Below, one piece after another: positions 50,066-59,547 of a stretch of DNA of 64,000 nucleotides (within the stretch, counting starts at the first letter, position 1; every line of letters starts with the position of its first letter). The stretch covers positions 1 through 64,000 of the forward strand of contig JAGVAP010000115.1 of assembly GCA_020060215.1 (NCBI GenBank), read 5' to 3'. This DNA is from Deltaproteobacteria bacterium (lineage in GTDB: Bacteria > Desulfobacterota > DSM-4660 > Desulfatiglandales > HGW-15). Both the position numbers and the translations under genes were made by a program. The notes beneath the pieces are model-generated. The model was not told the origin of the DNA. It saw nothing but the letters and a program-made list of their open reading frames with translations, and ran no database searches.

Positions 50066-50194
50066 GCACAACATGCCGGTGGAGCAGGACCGGGCTGCTT
50101 AAGTGCCGTTTCCAAGGTCTTCCATTCGCGGCTGTCAGCCCAAAGTTGAAGGCCTTCCAGGTATGCCGCCCGGCCGCTCACCTCCCCGTTCGGC
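50066..50194 (+). repeat. attC site 4 (long form)
   Basis: Left end GCACAAC, right end GTTCGGC, 129 bp, similar in length to Vibrio-type sites. GGTG-g-AGC near 50079-50085 pairs with GCTCACC (about 50076-50082 of the opposite arm at 50176) with one unpaired G, and CCGGGC pairs with GCCCGG; ATGCC and GGCAT flank the ends. Confidence 0.6.
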
Positions 50195-50211
50195 ATGTGA
50201 AAGTGATCAAG

Positions 50212-50826
50212 ATGAATCCAGGTGCGATACGGGAGAAGTTTGGGGACGACTACATAGCAGATGAACGTACGTTCATGATGGGCATTGATCAGCGATTCAC
50301 TACACACATGGCAGAGCGGTTTCGTGGGCGCAGAGTCCTTGAGACATGTACGGGTGCAGGGTTCACGACCATCGCTCTGGCTCGAGCAGCATCCCAGGTA
50401 ATAACAGTGGAGATTGATCCGTACCACCAAAGCCAGGCAAAGAAGAACCTAAAGAAGGCCGGCCTATTGGCTTCCGTGACATTTGTTTCCGGCAGTATAC
50501 TCGACCAAAGCCTCTTGGCAGGACTTCCGCCCTTTGATGCTGCATTCCTGGATCCGGACTGGGCCATCACTGGCCCTGATCACGTATACCGTTTCCATCA
50601 CTCCAACACTCAACCACCAGCGGACACACTTCTCAAAACAATTCTTGAGCTCACTGAAAATGTGGCCATCGTGCTGCCACCACTTCTGGATACAAGGGAA
50701 TTTGCAGGGCTTCCTCCAAATGAATGCCAGAAGCTATATCTGGGGGAGAGTCATGAACTGTATTGCCTTTATTTGGGAGACTTGGCTGCTGGCTTTGGTG
50801 AGACGGCTTTCCGCGTATCGGTGTGA
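50212..50826 (+). CDS. Cassette gene: class I SAM-dependent methyltransferase
   Basis: The 204-aa product from ATG 50212 has a Rossmann methyltransferase fold: RRVLETCTGAGFTTIALARA (motif I with GAGFTT), VITVEIDPYHQSQAKKN (motif II acidic), FVSGSILDQ, and PPFDAAFLDPDWAI (motif IV DPPW-like DPDW). The DPDW motif and size resemble RNA cap/trimethylguanosine-synthase-like and N-methyltransferases of RNA or DNA. It starts 18 bp behind attC site 4 and ends 9 bp before attC site 5, which is classic cassette spacing. Target unknown. Confidence 0.8.
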   Translation: MNPGAIREKFGDDYIADERTFMMGIDQRFTTHMAERFRGRRVLETCTGAGFTTIALARAASQVITVEIDPYHQSQAKKNLKKAGLLASVTFVSGSILDQSLLAGLPPFDAAFLDPDWAITGPDHVYRFHHSNTQPPADTLLKTILELTENVAIVLPPLLDTREFAGLPPNECQKLYLGESHELYCLYLGDLAAGFGETAFRVSV

Positions 50827-50834
50827 TGCCAGCA

Positions 50835-50924
50835 TTGCCGAACAAAAAAATGCAGCGGACGGCGGGGGACGCCTTTTTCTTTCCTCTTCTTGTCCGTTGG
50901 CCCGCCGCCGCTGATTTGGTGGAA
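50835..50924 (+). repeat. attC site 5
   Basis: Left end GCCGAAC. AAAT-g-CAGCGG-a-CGGCGGG (50846-50864) pairs with CCCGCCG-CCGCTG-ATTT (50901-50917), leaving G50850 and A50857 unpaired, i.e. two extrahelical bases. The right GTTRRRY end is degenerate (GGTGGAA). Confidence 0.75.
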
Positions 50925-50934
50925 TAGTGGGATC

Positions 50935-50999
50935 AGCGAACAAGCGGTTGCGCTGGATCGGCCATAAGACCGGCCGCCCAGTGAACCGCGACGTTGGCT
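50935..50999 (+). repeat. attC site 6
   Basis: Left end AGCGAAC, right end GTTGGCT, 65 bp, about 80% identical to attC site 1, with the same loop CATAAGACC and the same arms GCGGTT/AACCGC and CGGCC/GGCCG. It follows attC site 5 by 10 bp with no gene between, so it marks an empty or deleted cassette and the right end of the array. Confidence 0.75.
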
Positions 51000-51431
51000 T
51001 CGTCGCCTGACCGTGGGCTGGTGTATCTGATTTTGTTGAGAAGGGGACGCAGTGAGCGAGTGGGGCTGTTCGCACAGAAAGTTAACAACAAGTTAAACTG
51101 CGTCCCTTCTCCCAGAGAAGATCGCAAGCGGGAGCTTGCTCCTACAGAAGACCACCTGGAGTCACTGTTCGATCAATCTTGGCACCTCAGGCGGCAATCG
51201 ACCTCCCTCAAAGAGGACAGGGTAGTCGGTACGAGACGGTTGACCGAATCCTGCCTCTTCCCTCGAACGGAAAAACCCTCGTAAAAGCCCGCTCCGACTT
51301 CCGGAGTTTTTCACACTTTTTTACAGCAGCGACAAAAATCCTTTACAGGGGGCGGTCATCCTGGTCCAAAATGGAATCCTCCGTGGTCGCTTGTGTGCGA
51401 TTGCCCCTGAACAGGAAAGGAGAAAGACCCC
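51000..51431. other. Right flank of the cassette array
   Basis: 432 bp without a gene. It contains the inverted repeat 51038-51111 and a REP-like arm at 51120-51147, then plain sequence up to the iorA-like gene. Confidence 0.5.
51038..51147. repeat. Inverted repeat GAGAAGGGGACGCAGT plus REP-like arm
   Basis: GAGAAGGGGACGCAGT (51038-51053) is inverted as ACTGCGTCCCTTCTC (51097-51111) around an AT-richer centre with two GTTAA motifs. Next to it, GCAAGCGGGAGCTTGCTCCT lies inside 51120-51147, a copy of the arm of the element at 6639-6721. Confidence 0.65.
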
Positions 51432-51890
51432 ATGATCAGACTCCAGGTGAATGGAAAAAGCTATGACGTCGATGTCGATCCGGATACCCCCCTGCTCTGG
51501 GTCCTGAGGGAGCAGCTCGGCCTGACCGGCACCAAGTACAGCTGCGGCATCGGTGAGTGCGGGGCCTGCACCGTTCATATCGACGGGGAGGCCGTCCCCT
51601 CCTGCACCGTCCCGGCGGGGGAGGCCGCAGGCCGCAGGATCACCACCATCGAGGGTCTGGAAGGCAGGGAGGCCGACGCCCTGTTCAAGGCCTGGTCCGA
51701 CGGCGACGTGCCCCAGTGCGGTTACTGCCAGCCGGGGCAGATCATGCAGGCGGCAGCGCTCCTCACGATCCATCCCAGGCCGAGCGATGAGGAGATCGAG
51801 AGGACCATGTCCAACGTGCTCTGCCGGTGCGGGACATACCAGGATATCCGGGAGGCCGTCCGGCGGGCCGCAAAGGAGGTGGAGCGATGA
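51432..51890 (+). CDS. iorA: (2Fe-2S) subunit of IorAB-type molybdenum hydroxylase
   Basis: The 152-aa product has the eight cysteines of the xanthine-dehydrogenase-family small subunit: C38, C43, C46 and C58 ([12 protein letters not shown]) for the plant-type cluster and C96, C99, C131 and C133 (CGYCQPG, CRCGTYQ) for the second. It passes electrons from the molybdenum site. ATG 51432 follows AGGAAAGGAGAAAGACCCC. The stop overlaps the next gene as ATGA, so the two are coupled. The pair resembles isoquinoline 1-oxidoreductase/aldehyde oxidase, which lacks a FAD subunit. Confidence 0.92.
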   Translation: MIRLQVNGKSYDVDVDPDTPLLWVLREQLGLTGTKYSCGIGECGACTVHIDGEAVPSCTVPAGEAAGRRITTIEGLEGREADALFKAWSDGDVPQCGYCQPGQIMQAAALLTIHPRPSDEEIERTMSNVLCRCGTYQDIREAVRRAAKEVER

Positions 51891-54136
51891 ACGCGAAAGC
51901 CGGGGAAATGGGCAGGCGGCAATTCATCCAGGTCGGCCTGGTCGCCGGGGCCGGGCTGCTCGTCGCCTGCGAAGCGCCGCGTGTTAGGGCGGCGGCCCGG
52001 GACCATGGGACCGGACCGGGCAAGGGTTTTGCCCCGAACGCATGGATCCGAATCGATCCGGACGATACGGTCACGGTGATGGTCAAGCATACGGAGCTCG
52101 GACAGGGCACCTCCACGGGACTCTGCATGATCGTGGCCGAGGAACTGGAGGTCGACTGGTCCAGGGTCCGGTTCGAGATCGCGCCTGTCGCGCCCGTCTA
52201 CAAGAATCCGGAATTCGGGGTCCAGGCCACGGGCGGCAGCACGGGCGTGAAGACCTCCTGGGACACCCTCCGCACGGCCGGCGCAGCCACCCGGGAGCTG
52301 CTGGTCTCGGCCGCCGCAGCCCTCTGGAACGTGCCGACAACCGAGTGCCGCCCGGAAAGCGGCACCATCGTGCACGGACCGACCGGGAAGCGGCTCCGCC
52401 ATGGCGAGCTCCTGGAAAAGGCCGCGACCATGACGCCCCCTGAGGAGGTCCGCCTCAAGCAGCCGGGGGAGTTCAGGATCATCGGTCGCCCTTACCCCAG
52501 GCTGGACACCTCGGACAAGGCCAGGGGAAGGACTGTCTACGGCATGGATCTCAAGATGGACGGCCTCCTCACGGCCGCGGTGATTCATGCGCCCATGATC
52601 GGCGGCACGCCCGCCTCCGTCGATGACCGGGAGGCCCGTTCCATGCCCGGCGTGAGGGATATCGTGATCCTGGATACGGGCGTGGCCGCGGCCGCGGATT
52701 CCTTCTGGCAGGCCCGCCAGGCCGCCCACGCCCTCAGGATTCAGTGGAACGGGGGCGATGCCGACCTGAGCAGCGAAACCATGGCGGCCCGCTTCGCCGA
52801 CTGGATCGGCGAAAAGGGGGTCCGTGTGCGGGAGGACGGAAAGGTGGAAAGGGCCATGGAGGGCGCGGCCCGGCGGATCCTGTCGGTCTACACGCTGCCC
52901 TACCAGGCCCACGCCTGCCCGGAGCCCATGAACTGCACCGCCCATGTCCTACCGGACCGCTGCGAGGTCTGGGCCCCGACCCAAGCACAGGAATCGGCCC
53001 GGGAGATCGCAGCCCGCATCACCGCGCTCCCCCTCCGCTCGGTCCGGGTGCACACCCCCTTTGTGGGCGGCGGGTTCGGCCGACGATCCATGCGGGACTT
53101 CGTAGCAGAGGCGGTCCGGCTCTCGATGACCCTCAAGAGACCGGTCAAGGTCATCTGGACTCGCGAGGAGGACATGCGAAACGACTACTACCGGCCGGCC
53201 TCCTACAACCGCCTGGAGGCAGGCCTGGACCGGGACGGTTACCCCGTGGCGTGGATCCACAAGGCCGTGGGCCAGTCCGAGATGAACCCGATCATCGAGG
53301 AGTCAGGCCCCTCGATCCTACCCCAATGGCTCCCTTCTCCCATCCGGTATGGGCTGGCACGGGTTATTGTCCCCCTCGGCAAGCGGTTCATGGGTCCGAA
53401 AGGGGCCATGTCCGGATCCGTGGACATGGCCTATGCCATCGAAAACGTACGGATCGAATACGTCCGGGCGGAAACGCCGGTCCCCGTAGGGCCGTGGCGT
53501 TCCGTGGGCGACTCCCGGAACGCGTTCGTCAATGAATCCTTCATCGACGAAATCGCCGCGGCCTCCGGCAAGGATCCGGTGGATCTTCGGTTGCGGCTGC
53601 TGCGCGATGCCCCCAGACATCGAGCCGTCCTGGAGGTGGCGGCCGCCAAGGCGGGCTGGGGCAGGAGGCCGCCCGAAGGCATATTCCGTGGTGTGGCGCT
53701 TCACGCCTTTCACGGGACCCCGGTCGCCATGGTGGCCGACGTCTCGGTCGAGAAGAACGGTCGGGTCCGGGTCCATCGGGTGGTCTGCGGCGTGGAGTGC
53801 GGTACGGCCGTAAACCCCAGGATGGTAGAGGCCCAGATTGCAGGCGGCGTCGTTTTCGGGCTCACGGCCACGCTGAAGAGCTCTGTAAGCATCAAGAACG
53901 GCCGCGTCCGCGAGGCCAATTTCGACGATTTTCCCATCCTCAGGATGAGAGAGACGCCCAGGGTGGAGACCCATATCGTCAAGAGCACGGCCCCTCCCAA
54001 TGGGGTCGGCGAGGCGGGCGTGCCGCCCGTGGCCCCGGCCGTGGCCAACGGGCTTTTTCAGGCAACGGGGATACGGATCCGCAGTCTGCCGGTGAATCCG
54101 GACGAGCTGAGTTCACCCCGGCCTGCGAGCGCTTAG
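51887..54136 (+). CDS. iorB: Molybdopterin-binding subunit of IorAB-type molybdenum hydroxylase
   Basis: The 749-aa product starts with a twin-arginine-like signal ([22 protein letters not shown]; note the Cys, possible lipobox) and contains the MoCo regions of the xanthine dehydrogenase superfamily: [36 protein letters not shown] and the catalytic Glu in GVGEAGVPP near the C-terminus. It hydroxylates an N-heterocycle or oxidises an aldehyde with water as oxygen donor and probably acts in the periplasm with an external electron acceptor. Substrate cannot be told. A maturation gene such as xdhC or a cytochrome partner is not adjacent. Confidence 0.9.
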   Translation: MNAKAGEMGRRQFIQVGLVAGAGLLVACEAPRVRAAARDHGTGPGKGFAPNAWIRIDPDDTVTVMVKHTELGQGTSTGLCMIVAEELEVDWSRVRFEIAPVAPVYKNPEFGVQATGGSTGVKTSWDTLRTAGAATRELLVSAAAALWNVPTTECRPESGTIVHGPTGKRLRHGELLEKAATMTPPEEVRLKQPGEFRIIGRPYPRLDTSDKARGRTVYGMDLKMDGLLTAAVIHAPMIGGTPASVDDREARSMPGVRDIVILDTGVAAAADSFWQARQAAHALRIQWNGGDADLSSETMAARFADWIGEKGVRVREDGKVERAMEGAARRILSVYTLPYQAHACPEPMNCTAHVLPDRCEVWAPTQAQESAREIAARITALPLRSVRVHTPFVGGGFGRRSMRDFVAEAVRLSMTLKRPVKVIWTREEDMRNDYYRPASYNRLEAGLDRDGYPVAWIHKAVGQSEMNPIIEESGPSILPQWLPSPIRYGLARVIVPLGKRFMGPKGAMSGSVDMAYAIENVRIEYVRAETPVPVGPWRSVGDSRNAFVNESFIDEIAAASGKDPVDLRLRLLRDAPRHRAVLEVAAAKAGWGRRPPEGIFRGVALHAFHGTPVAMVADVSVEKNGRVRVHRVVCGVECGTAVNPRMVEAQIAGGVVFGLTATLKSSVSIKNGRVREANFDDFPILRMRETPRVETHIVKSTAPPNGVGEAGVPPVAPAVANGLFQATGIRIRSLPVNPDELSSPRPASA

Positions 54137-54330
54137 TACAGGGCGGGTGGAGTTCCAGGAGATGGAGGACGGCCTGGAAGCCCCTCCAGAGGGGCCGGAA
54201 TGGATCACTCATCATCGCCGTTCCGCCTGCAAGGTCGACCTGTCCGGTCGCATCGCCCCCCTGTTCGGCCCCGGCCTCCTCGCGGTCAGCCCCGGCGATC
54301 CGGTCGACCTGGTCAGCGGTGCGAGGCTCT

Positions 54331-55938
54331 CTACCGCTTATCCTTCCACATGCCGTACTTCTCCCTCAGGACGCGATGGAGGATCTTGTTGGCGCCCGAC
54401 CGAGGCATCTCCTCATCCCCGATGAAGATCACGTCCTTGGGGACCTTGTAGCCGGCGATCTTGCCTCTGCAGTAGCTCGATATCTCTTCAGGGGTCGCAC
54501 GTTCCCCTTCGTGGAGCACGACGACCGCCGTGACCTGCTCCCCCCACTTCTCGTGGGGCACGCCGATGACCGCGACGTCCTTTACCTTGGAATGGCCGCC
54601 CACGACGTTCTCCACTTCGGACGGGAAGACGTTCTCCCCGCCGGAGATGATCATGTTGGCCTTCCGGTCGACGAGAAACACGTAGCCGTCTTCATCCCTG
54701 TAGGCCATGTCGCCGGCGCTGAAGTACTCGCCCCTCATCGCCGCTGCCGTCTTCTCGGGGTCCCTCCAGTATCCTTCGAACAGCATGGGACTCCTGGAAT
54801 AGAGCTCGCCGACCACGTTCGGCTCCGTGATGAGCCTGCCTTGCTCATCGTAGAGCCTGATCAGGTCGGTCCCGATGACCTCACGGCCGCAGGAGCCCAG
54901 CTTCTTGATCTGCTCCTCCGGCTTCAGGATGGTCACGATCCCCGCCTCGGTGGAGCCGTAGGCCTCGTCCAGCTTTGAGTTGGGGAACATCTTGAGGATG
55001 CCGAGCTTGGTGTCCCTCCGCGCCGGGGCAGAGGAGATGAGGAGCTTCCTGACCGAGGTGAGGTCGTATCTCTTCTTCACCTCCTCCGGGAGGGAGAGCA
55101 TCATGATGTAGTGGGTCGGCACCAGGGAGGTGAAGGTGATCCGGTGTTCCGAAAAGGTCCTGAGCAGGTCTTCCGGATCGAAGCTGGCCATGTTGTAGGC
55201 CATGACCGTGCCGCCCACCCAGGTATTGACGAACGAGTAGTTGAGCGAATTGATGTGGCAGCAGGGCATGACCAGGAGCGTACAGTCGTCGAAGGCGAAG
55301 ACATGGTCGTGGATCATGATCAGGTACTGGGCGAACATGGAAGCATGGCTCTTCATGACCCCTTTGGGTCTTCCCGTGGTCCCGCCCGTGTACATGATCA
55401 CCCAGATGTCATCGGCTTCGACCCTGGTGGCCGGCTCCTCCGGAGTCGCCTTCGCAATGGCGTCCTCATAGGAGAGGTATCCATCGTGGCGGGGATTGTC
55501 CACCCCGAACGAGACGTACTTCTCGACGGTCGGGAGATTCTCCTTCATCTGGTTGACCTCATGGATCCAGGGATGTCCCTTCCCGCTCCTCGGGTCCTTT
55601 CCTCCCTGGACGATGAATACCTTGGCTTCGCTGTGATTGATGTTGTATTCCATCTCCCGCTGCGAAAGCCTGAACATGATGGGCACACAGATGAATCCCC
55701 CCTTTGCGGCGGCGGCATAGATCTCCATCCACTCCACGCAGTTGTAGCCAAGGACCGCCAGCCTGTCCCCCTTCTTCATGCCCATATCCGCAAGGGCATT
55801 CGCCAGCCTGCACGCCCGCTCATCCCACTCCTTGAACGTATAGGCCTTGTAGAGATCCTTGACGCCGATCTTGTTCGGCCATTTGAAACCATTCACCCTC
55901 AGCACTTCCTTCGCGGTCATCCAGTGGCCGTTCTTCAT
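54331..55938 (-). CDS. AMP-forming acyl-CoA synthetase (long-/aryl-acid type)
   Basis: The 535-aa product has the ANL superfamily motifs: P-loop YTGGTTGRPKGV (A3), DEAYGSTEAG (A5), GELYSRSPMLFEGYW, FSAGDMAYRDEDGY (A7) and KANMIISGGENVFPSEVE (A8) and the C-terminal catalytic Lys in RSGANKILHRVLR. It activates a carboxylic acid (fatty, aromatic or similar) to its CoA thioester via an acyl-adenylate. ATG 55938 follows AAGGAGGAAGC. It is convergent with iorB; together with other acyl-CoA enzymes in the window this suggests organic-acid degradation. Confidence 0.92.
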   Translation of the reverse strand: MKNGHWMTAKEVLRVNGFKWPNKIGVKDLYKAYTFKEWDERACRLANALADMGMKKGDRLAVLGYNCVEWMEIYAAAAKGGFICVPIMFRLSQREMEYNINHSEAKVFIVQGGKDPRSGKGHPWIHEVNQMKENLPTVEKYVSFGVDNPRHDGYLSYEDAIAKATPEEPATRVEADDIWVIMYTGGTTGRPKGVMKSHASMFAQYLIMIHDHVFAFDDCTLLVMPCCHINSLNYSFVNTWVGGTVMAYNMASFDPEDLLRTFSEHRITFTSLVPTHYIMMLSLPEEVKKRYDLTSVRKLLISSAPARRDTKLGILKMFPNSKLDEAYGSTEAGIVTILKPEEQIKKLGSCGREVIGTDLIRLYDEQGRLITEPNVVGELYSRSPMLFEGYWRDPEKTAAAMRGEYFSAGDMAYRDEDGYVFLVDRKANMIISGGENVFPSEVENVVGGHSKVKDVAVIGVPHEKWGEQVTAVVVLHEGERATPEEISSYCRGKIAGYKVPKDVIFIGDEEMPRSGANKILHRVLREKYGMWKDKR

Positions 55939-56557
55939 GCTTCCTCCTTGATCTCCTCAGTTTGACTCATTCCGGAGCAACCTCTCCATCCTCCGCAACG
56001 GATCGGCCGTCGACGGCTCTGAACGTCCATGGGATAGACTCAGACCATGGTTCACAACCATACTCTCTTTTTACTGCGGAGGACGCGCCGGTTGCGATCC
56101 CAAGGCGATCCCAAGGGCTCCATCTCACCATCGCAATCAGAGCGTGCTCCTACAGGAACGCTGCCCGTGGTTCTTCTGGTTCTTCGAATTGTTTCTGTGG
56201 AATACCACATCCTGGTTGTCCGACCAAGCCTCTAACGATAGCGGATTCGCTGAAGGTGCCCTCGGGAGATCCCAGGGGCTTTTTGAATGAAAAATCCTTC
56301 ACCAGGTTAGATGCCGTAATCAGGGACGATTTACAGAAAAAACCCGGGTTCTCTCGACCTCCCGCTGTATGGGAAATCCTCCACCCCCTGACCCCTTTCC
56401 CTCCTTCTCCCGAATAGGTGCTTAGTTTTACGAGCAAATACTCTCAACCCCCGATGGCATGTCCTTTGCTCTCCCCTCATCGAAAGGACGTGGAGCCGAT
56501 TCAAACGAATGATCATGTGCTGCCGCTCACTACTGAACCCCTCCAGGAGGTAATCGA
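55939..56557. other. Divergent intergenic region with a decayed REP element
   Basis: 619 bp without a supported gene. The segment 56089-56155 (GGTTGCGATCCC ... CGCAATCAG-AGCGTGCTCCTACAG) is a degenerate member of the CTGTAGGAGCA palindrome family at 6639 and 51120. A T/A-rich patch near 56410-56440 may hold the promoter of the flavoprotein gene. Confidence 0.45.
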
Positions 56558-58003
56558 TTGAAGCGAATCCTCATCATCGGCGGAAGCGAAGCAGGGATCA
56601 GCGCTGCCTTGCGTGCAAGGGAAGTGTACCCCATTGTCGGGATCACCATGGTTACGGCGGACAAATATCCGACCTCCACCATTTGCCGGCTCCCCGTTCT
56701 GCTGGGCGGCGAGGCGGTCGAATGGGGGGCCATTGCGCATCGGAGCGGGGAGGAGATCGAGAAGATGGGGATCCGGCTTCTCCTGGAACACCGGGCCAGG
56801 AACATCGATGTCGAGGCCAAGACGGTCGAGTTCTCGGACAGGAGCGGCCGCACCCGGAGGCTTCCGTACGACAGGCTCATCCTGGCAACCGGCACGTCGC
56901 CCGGAGGGCCTGCCGTCGCGGAAACGGATCTTCCGGGGGTCTTTTTCCTCCGAGGGACGGAAGATTCCGTCGCCATGGGGCGCTACGTCGCAAAGCGCCA
57001 TCCCCGGTCGGCCGTCGTCGTGGGATCCGATGGCATGGGCATGGAAGTGGCCGATGCACTGAGTCGGAGGGGTCTGTCCGTGACCATGCTGGCGCGGTCG
57101 GGAAAGGTCCTGAACACGGTCGACCCGCGGCTACAGGACATGGTCCGGGTCGAACTCGGCAGGAACGGCGTCAAGCTGATCGACCGAATCGATGTGACCG
57201 GCCTTGAAGAGCAGGAAGGGAGGCTCTCGGTGAGAAATACCCAGGAGGTACCGATCCGAACCGATCTGGTCGTCCTGGCGGACGGAAGCAGCCCCCGGAC
57301 GGATCTCGCCAAGGCGGCAGGAATCCCCACCGGGACTCAGGGCGCCATCCGCGTGAACCGGGCCATGGAGACCTCTCTGCCCGAGATCTATGCCGCAGGG
57401 GACGGCGCGGAAACCTGGCATCGGCTCCTGAAAAGGAACGTGTACCTTCCCTTCGGCACCACGGCGCAGCAGCAGGGCCGTGTGGCCGGAGAAAACGCGG
57501 CCGGAGGACGGGCCGAATTTGTCGGGACCCTCGGGACACAGGCCGTCAGGATTTTCGATCTGGTGATCGCCCGCACCGGTTTGAGAGAAAGCGAGGCCAG
57601 GGAAGCGGGGTTCGATCCGATCACATCGGAGGTCGAGGTCCGGGACGATAGAGGCGGCCTCCCCGGGGCAACCCCGATGCGCATTCGCGTCACAGGGGAT
57701 CGGAGGAGCCGCCAATTGCTGGGCGCCCAGATCGCCGGGCATCGGAACACCGGGATTTCGAAACGTATCGACGTTTTTGCCACAGCCATCTCCGCCGAGA
57801 TGAGCGTGGATGAGATGCTCGATCTCGATCTGAGCTACTCCCCCTGGTGGAGCGGAACATGGGATCCGCTACAAACGGCGGCGCTGGAATGGATCAGGGG
57901 TTGCCTGGCCAACAGGGTTACGTTGCCGCGCCCGGGTCCGAACTTCCTGCGTGAGGACAAAGAGGCCGTCACGCCTTCGGGACGCTTGTCCTTTGCCGTT
58001 TGA
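56558..58003 (+). CDS. FAD-dependent NAD(P)H:CoA-disulfide reductase/NADH-oxidase-like flavoprotein
   Basis: The 481-aa product starts at TTG 56558 behind AGGAGGTAATCGA. It has the FAD-binding GGSEAGISAALRAR, a redox Cys at C43 in STICRLP, matching the single active-site Cys of CoA-disulfide reductases and NADH oxidases (SxxxCxxP), the NAD-binding VVVGSDGMGMEVADALSRRG and the second FAD motif EIYAAGDGAE. Length fits the family (about 440-480). It would reduce CoA disulfide, persulfide or polysulfide, or oxygen, in the cytoplasm; anaerobic relatives use persulfide or polysulfide. The exact acceptor is unknown. Confidence 0.88.
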   Translation: MKRILIIGGSEAGISAALRAREVYPIVGITMVTADKYPTSTICRLPVLLGGEAVEWGAIAHRSGEEIEKMGIRLLLEHRARNIDVEAKTVEFSDRSGRTRRLPYDRLILATGTSPGGPAVAETDLPGVFFLRGTEDSVAMGRYVAKRHPRSAVVVGSDGMGMEVADALSRRGLSVTMLARSGKVLNTVDPRLQDMVRVELGRNGVKLIDRIDVTGLEEQEGRLSVRNTQEVPIRTDLVVLADGSSPRTDLAKAAGIPTGTQGAIRVNRAMETSLPEIYAAGDGAETWHRLLKRNVYLPFGTTAQQQGRVAGENAAGGRAEFVGTLGTQAVRIFDLVIARTGLRESEAREAGFDPITSEVEVRDDRGGLPGATPMRIRVTGDRRSRQLLGAQIAGHRNTGISKRIDVFATAISAEMSVDEMLDLDLSYSPWWSGTWDPLQTAALEWIRGCLANRVTLPRPGPNFLREDKEAVTPSGRLSFAV

Positions 58004-58046
58004 GGATCGCGTAACGCGACTTCAATTCCTGGAACAAGGAGGCGGA

Positions 58047-58580
58047 ATGGATCGCAAGAGAAGACTGGCACTGGCGGTTTCAATCGCAGCGTGTCTCACG
58101 CTGACCTTGGCGGCGAAAGATGGGGCCGCGGGAGTGAACGTCGACATCAACATCGGGTTCCCCCCGCCCTTCCTATTTCACGAACCTCCCCCGGTGGTGG
58201 TGATCCCCGGCACCTATGTGTACATGGTCCCCGACATCGATGCAGACGTGTTTTTCTATCACGGATACTGGTACCGCCCCCATGGAGATCGCTGGTTCAG
58301 GGCCCGTCATCACGATGGACCGTGGGTGCATGTCGTCCACCGTCATATGCCTCGCGCCGTCATCCACCTCCCACCCCACTACCGCAGTGTTCCTCCGGGC
58401 CACCGCAGGATCCCCCATGGGCACCTGAAGGCGAACTGGGAGAAATGGGAACGGAAGAAACACTGGGAAAAGCAGAAGGAATGGAAAGAGGGCCGGAAAA
58501 GGCACGAGGGCGGCAAACATAAGCATGAACGCGAGCGGGGCCGCGACAAGGGCGGTAGGCATGGGGGGCCAAGGGATTGA
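58047..58580 (+). CDS. Secreted His/Trp-rich basic protein
   Basis: The 177-aa product has a signal peptide (KRRLALAVSIAACLTLTLAAKDGAAG), a Pro-rich start (FPPPFLFHEPPPVVVIPG), a repeated aromatic His motif (YWYRPHGDRWFRARHHDGPWV) and a strongly basic tail with KEW and KHKHERERGRDKGG. It resembles secreted YXWXXG/His-rich proteins of unknown role in deltaproteobacteria. ATG 58047 follows AAGGAGGCGGA. Periplasmic or surface location is expected; metal binding is possible from the His content. Confidence 0.6.
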   Translation: MDRKRRLALAVSIAACLTLTLAAKDGAAGVNVDINIGFPPPFLFHEPPPVVVIPGTYVYMVPDIDADVFFYHGYWYRPHGDRWFRARHHDGPWVHVVHRHMPRAVIHLPPHYRSVPPGHRRIPHGHLKANWEKWERKKHWEKQKEWKEGRKRHEGGKHKHERERGRDKGGRHGGPRD

Positions 58581-59474
58581 TCACGCCGCGCCCGCCCTTT
58601 TCGTGTGCGCGATGATTTCCCGCGCGATCTGAACCCAACCATCGCCGTGGGGAAGGTCGTGGCCCATGCCCTGGATGATCTTCAGGCTGGCGCCCGGTAC
58701 GGCCTCGGCCGTATCCTTCCCCGCCTCCACCGGGACAAGCGGGTCCGCATCGCCGTGAATGACCAGGGTGGGCGCCTTCACCCCCCTCAACCGCGCTTTT
58801 CGGTTTTCCTGGGCCAGGATGGCGATGAACTGCCTCGCTTCCCCCTGAGGACAGAAGCTGCGATCGTAGGAGCGGGCGATCATGTCGCGCACCCAATCTT
58901 CGTCGAACCCGAACCGCGGCCCTGTAATGGCCCTGAAGATTTTGAGGCTGTGCTCGATGTACGGCTCACGATCCAGCGGAGGAGGGGTAAGCAGGAGCAT
59001 CATCACCTCGGGGTTCGCCCGCGGGAGATCCGGGTTCCCCGTGGTGCTGTAGATCGATGTCAGGCTCAACACGCGCAGGGGATGGTTGATGGCCAAGGCC
59101 TGGCCAATCATGCCCCCCATGGACATTCCGCAGATGTGGGCCTTTTCAATGCCGAGCCCTTCGAGGAGCCCTGCTGCGTCGGCGGCCATGTCCTCGATCG
59201 TATATGGCGGAATGACCTTCTGGCCGCTCAGCAGCCTGCGGATCACGTCCATGACGTCCGGCGTGCCTTGGTCGTCCATCTTGGTCGACAGCCCGGCGTC
59301 CCGGTTGTCGAACCGGATCACGTAAAGTCCCGCCTCGGCCAGCTGCCGGCAAAAAGGCTCATCCCAGTAAGTCACCTGCCCTCCCAGCCCGACAATGAGC
59401 AACAGGGGTGGCGAAGACGGATTCCCGAAGGTCTCATATTCTATCCGGATCCGGTTTGCGCTTACGCTGCTCAT
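58581..59474 (-). CDS. Alpha/beta-hydrolase
   Basis: The 297-aa product has the nucleophile elbow GMSMGG (about residue 110), an oxyanion-side LLIVGLGG, the acid in VIHGDADPLVP and the His in GMGHDLPHG, i.e. a complete Ser-Asp-His triad. The N-terminus RIEYETFGNP and the strand LYVIRFDNRDAGLS are typical for the esterase/epoxide-hydrolase-like group. It starts at ATG 59474 behind GGAGGTGATCCC. Substrate unknown. Confidence 0.88.
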   Translation of the reverse strand: MSSVSANRIRIEYETFGNPSSPPLLLIVGLGGQVTYWDEPFCRQLAEAGLYVIRFDNRDAGLSTKMDDQGTPDVMDVIRRLLSGQKVIPPYTIEDMAADAAGLLEGLGIEKAHICGMSMGGMIGQALAINHPLRVLSLTSIYSTTGNPDLPRANPEVMMLLLTPPPLDREPYIEHSLKIFRAITGPRFGFDEDWVRDMIARSYDRSFCPQGEARQFIAILAQENRKARLRGVKAPTLVIHGDADPLVPVEAGKDTAEAVPGASLKIIQGMGHDLPHGDGWVQIAREIIAHTKRAGAA

Positions 59475-59547
59475 GGGATCACCTCCGTCATGATAACTGC
59501 AGTTGGGCCGTTGCGGCCAGAAGGGAACGTCCGGCGACAAGGCCGTT

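Larger units (their letters stand above)
47594..50999 (+). mobile_element. Integron-type gene-cassette array without integrase (CALIN)
   Basis: Six attC-like sites (48018, 48743, 49250, 50066, 50835, 50935) each lie 8-50 bp behind a short plus-strand gene, all genes have the same orientation, and the contents (two brnT/brnA modules, two methyltransferases, a small membrane protein) are typical cassette cargo. The sites differ in sequence but share the folding pattern: an RYYYAAC-like left end, a GTT-starting right end, and complementary arms with unpaired extrahelical bases on one side. The DNA is less GC-rich than its surroundings. No intI, attI or Pc promoter is seen in the window, so the term CALIN (cluster of attC sites lacking integron integrase) applies. 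Confidence 0.75.

Noticed and set aside
51384..51399. Possible sigma-54 promoter TGGTCGC-N4-GTGCG upstream of iorA
   Set aside because: GG and GC spacing is right, but the -12 half lacks TTGC and the -24 half lacks GGCA.
54147..54425. GTG-started open frame between iorB and the acyl-CoA synthetase gene
   Set aside because: It overlaps the end of the synthetase gene and has no ribosome site or recognisable family. A small remnant of a maturation gene cannot be excluded but is unsupported.
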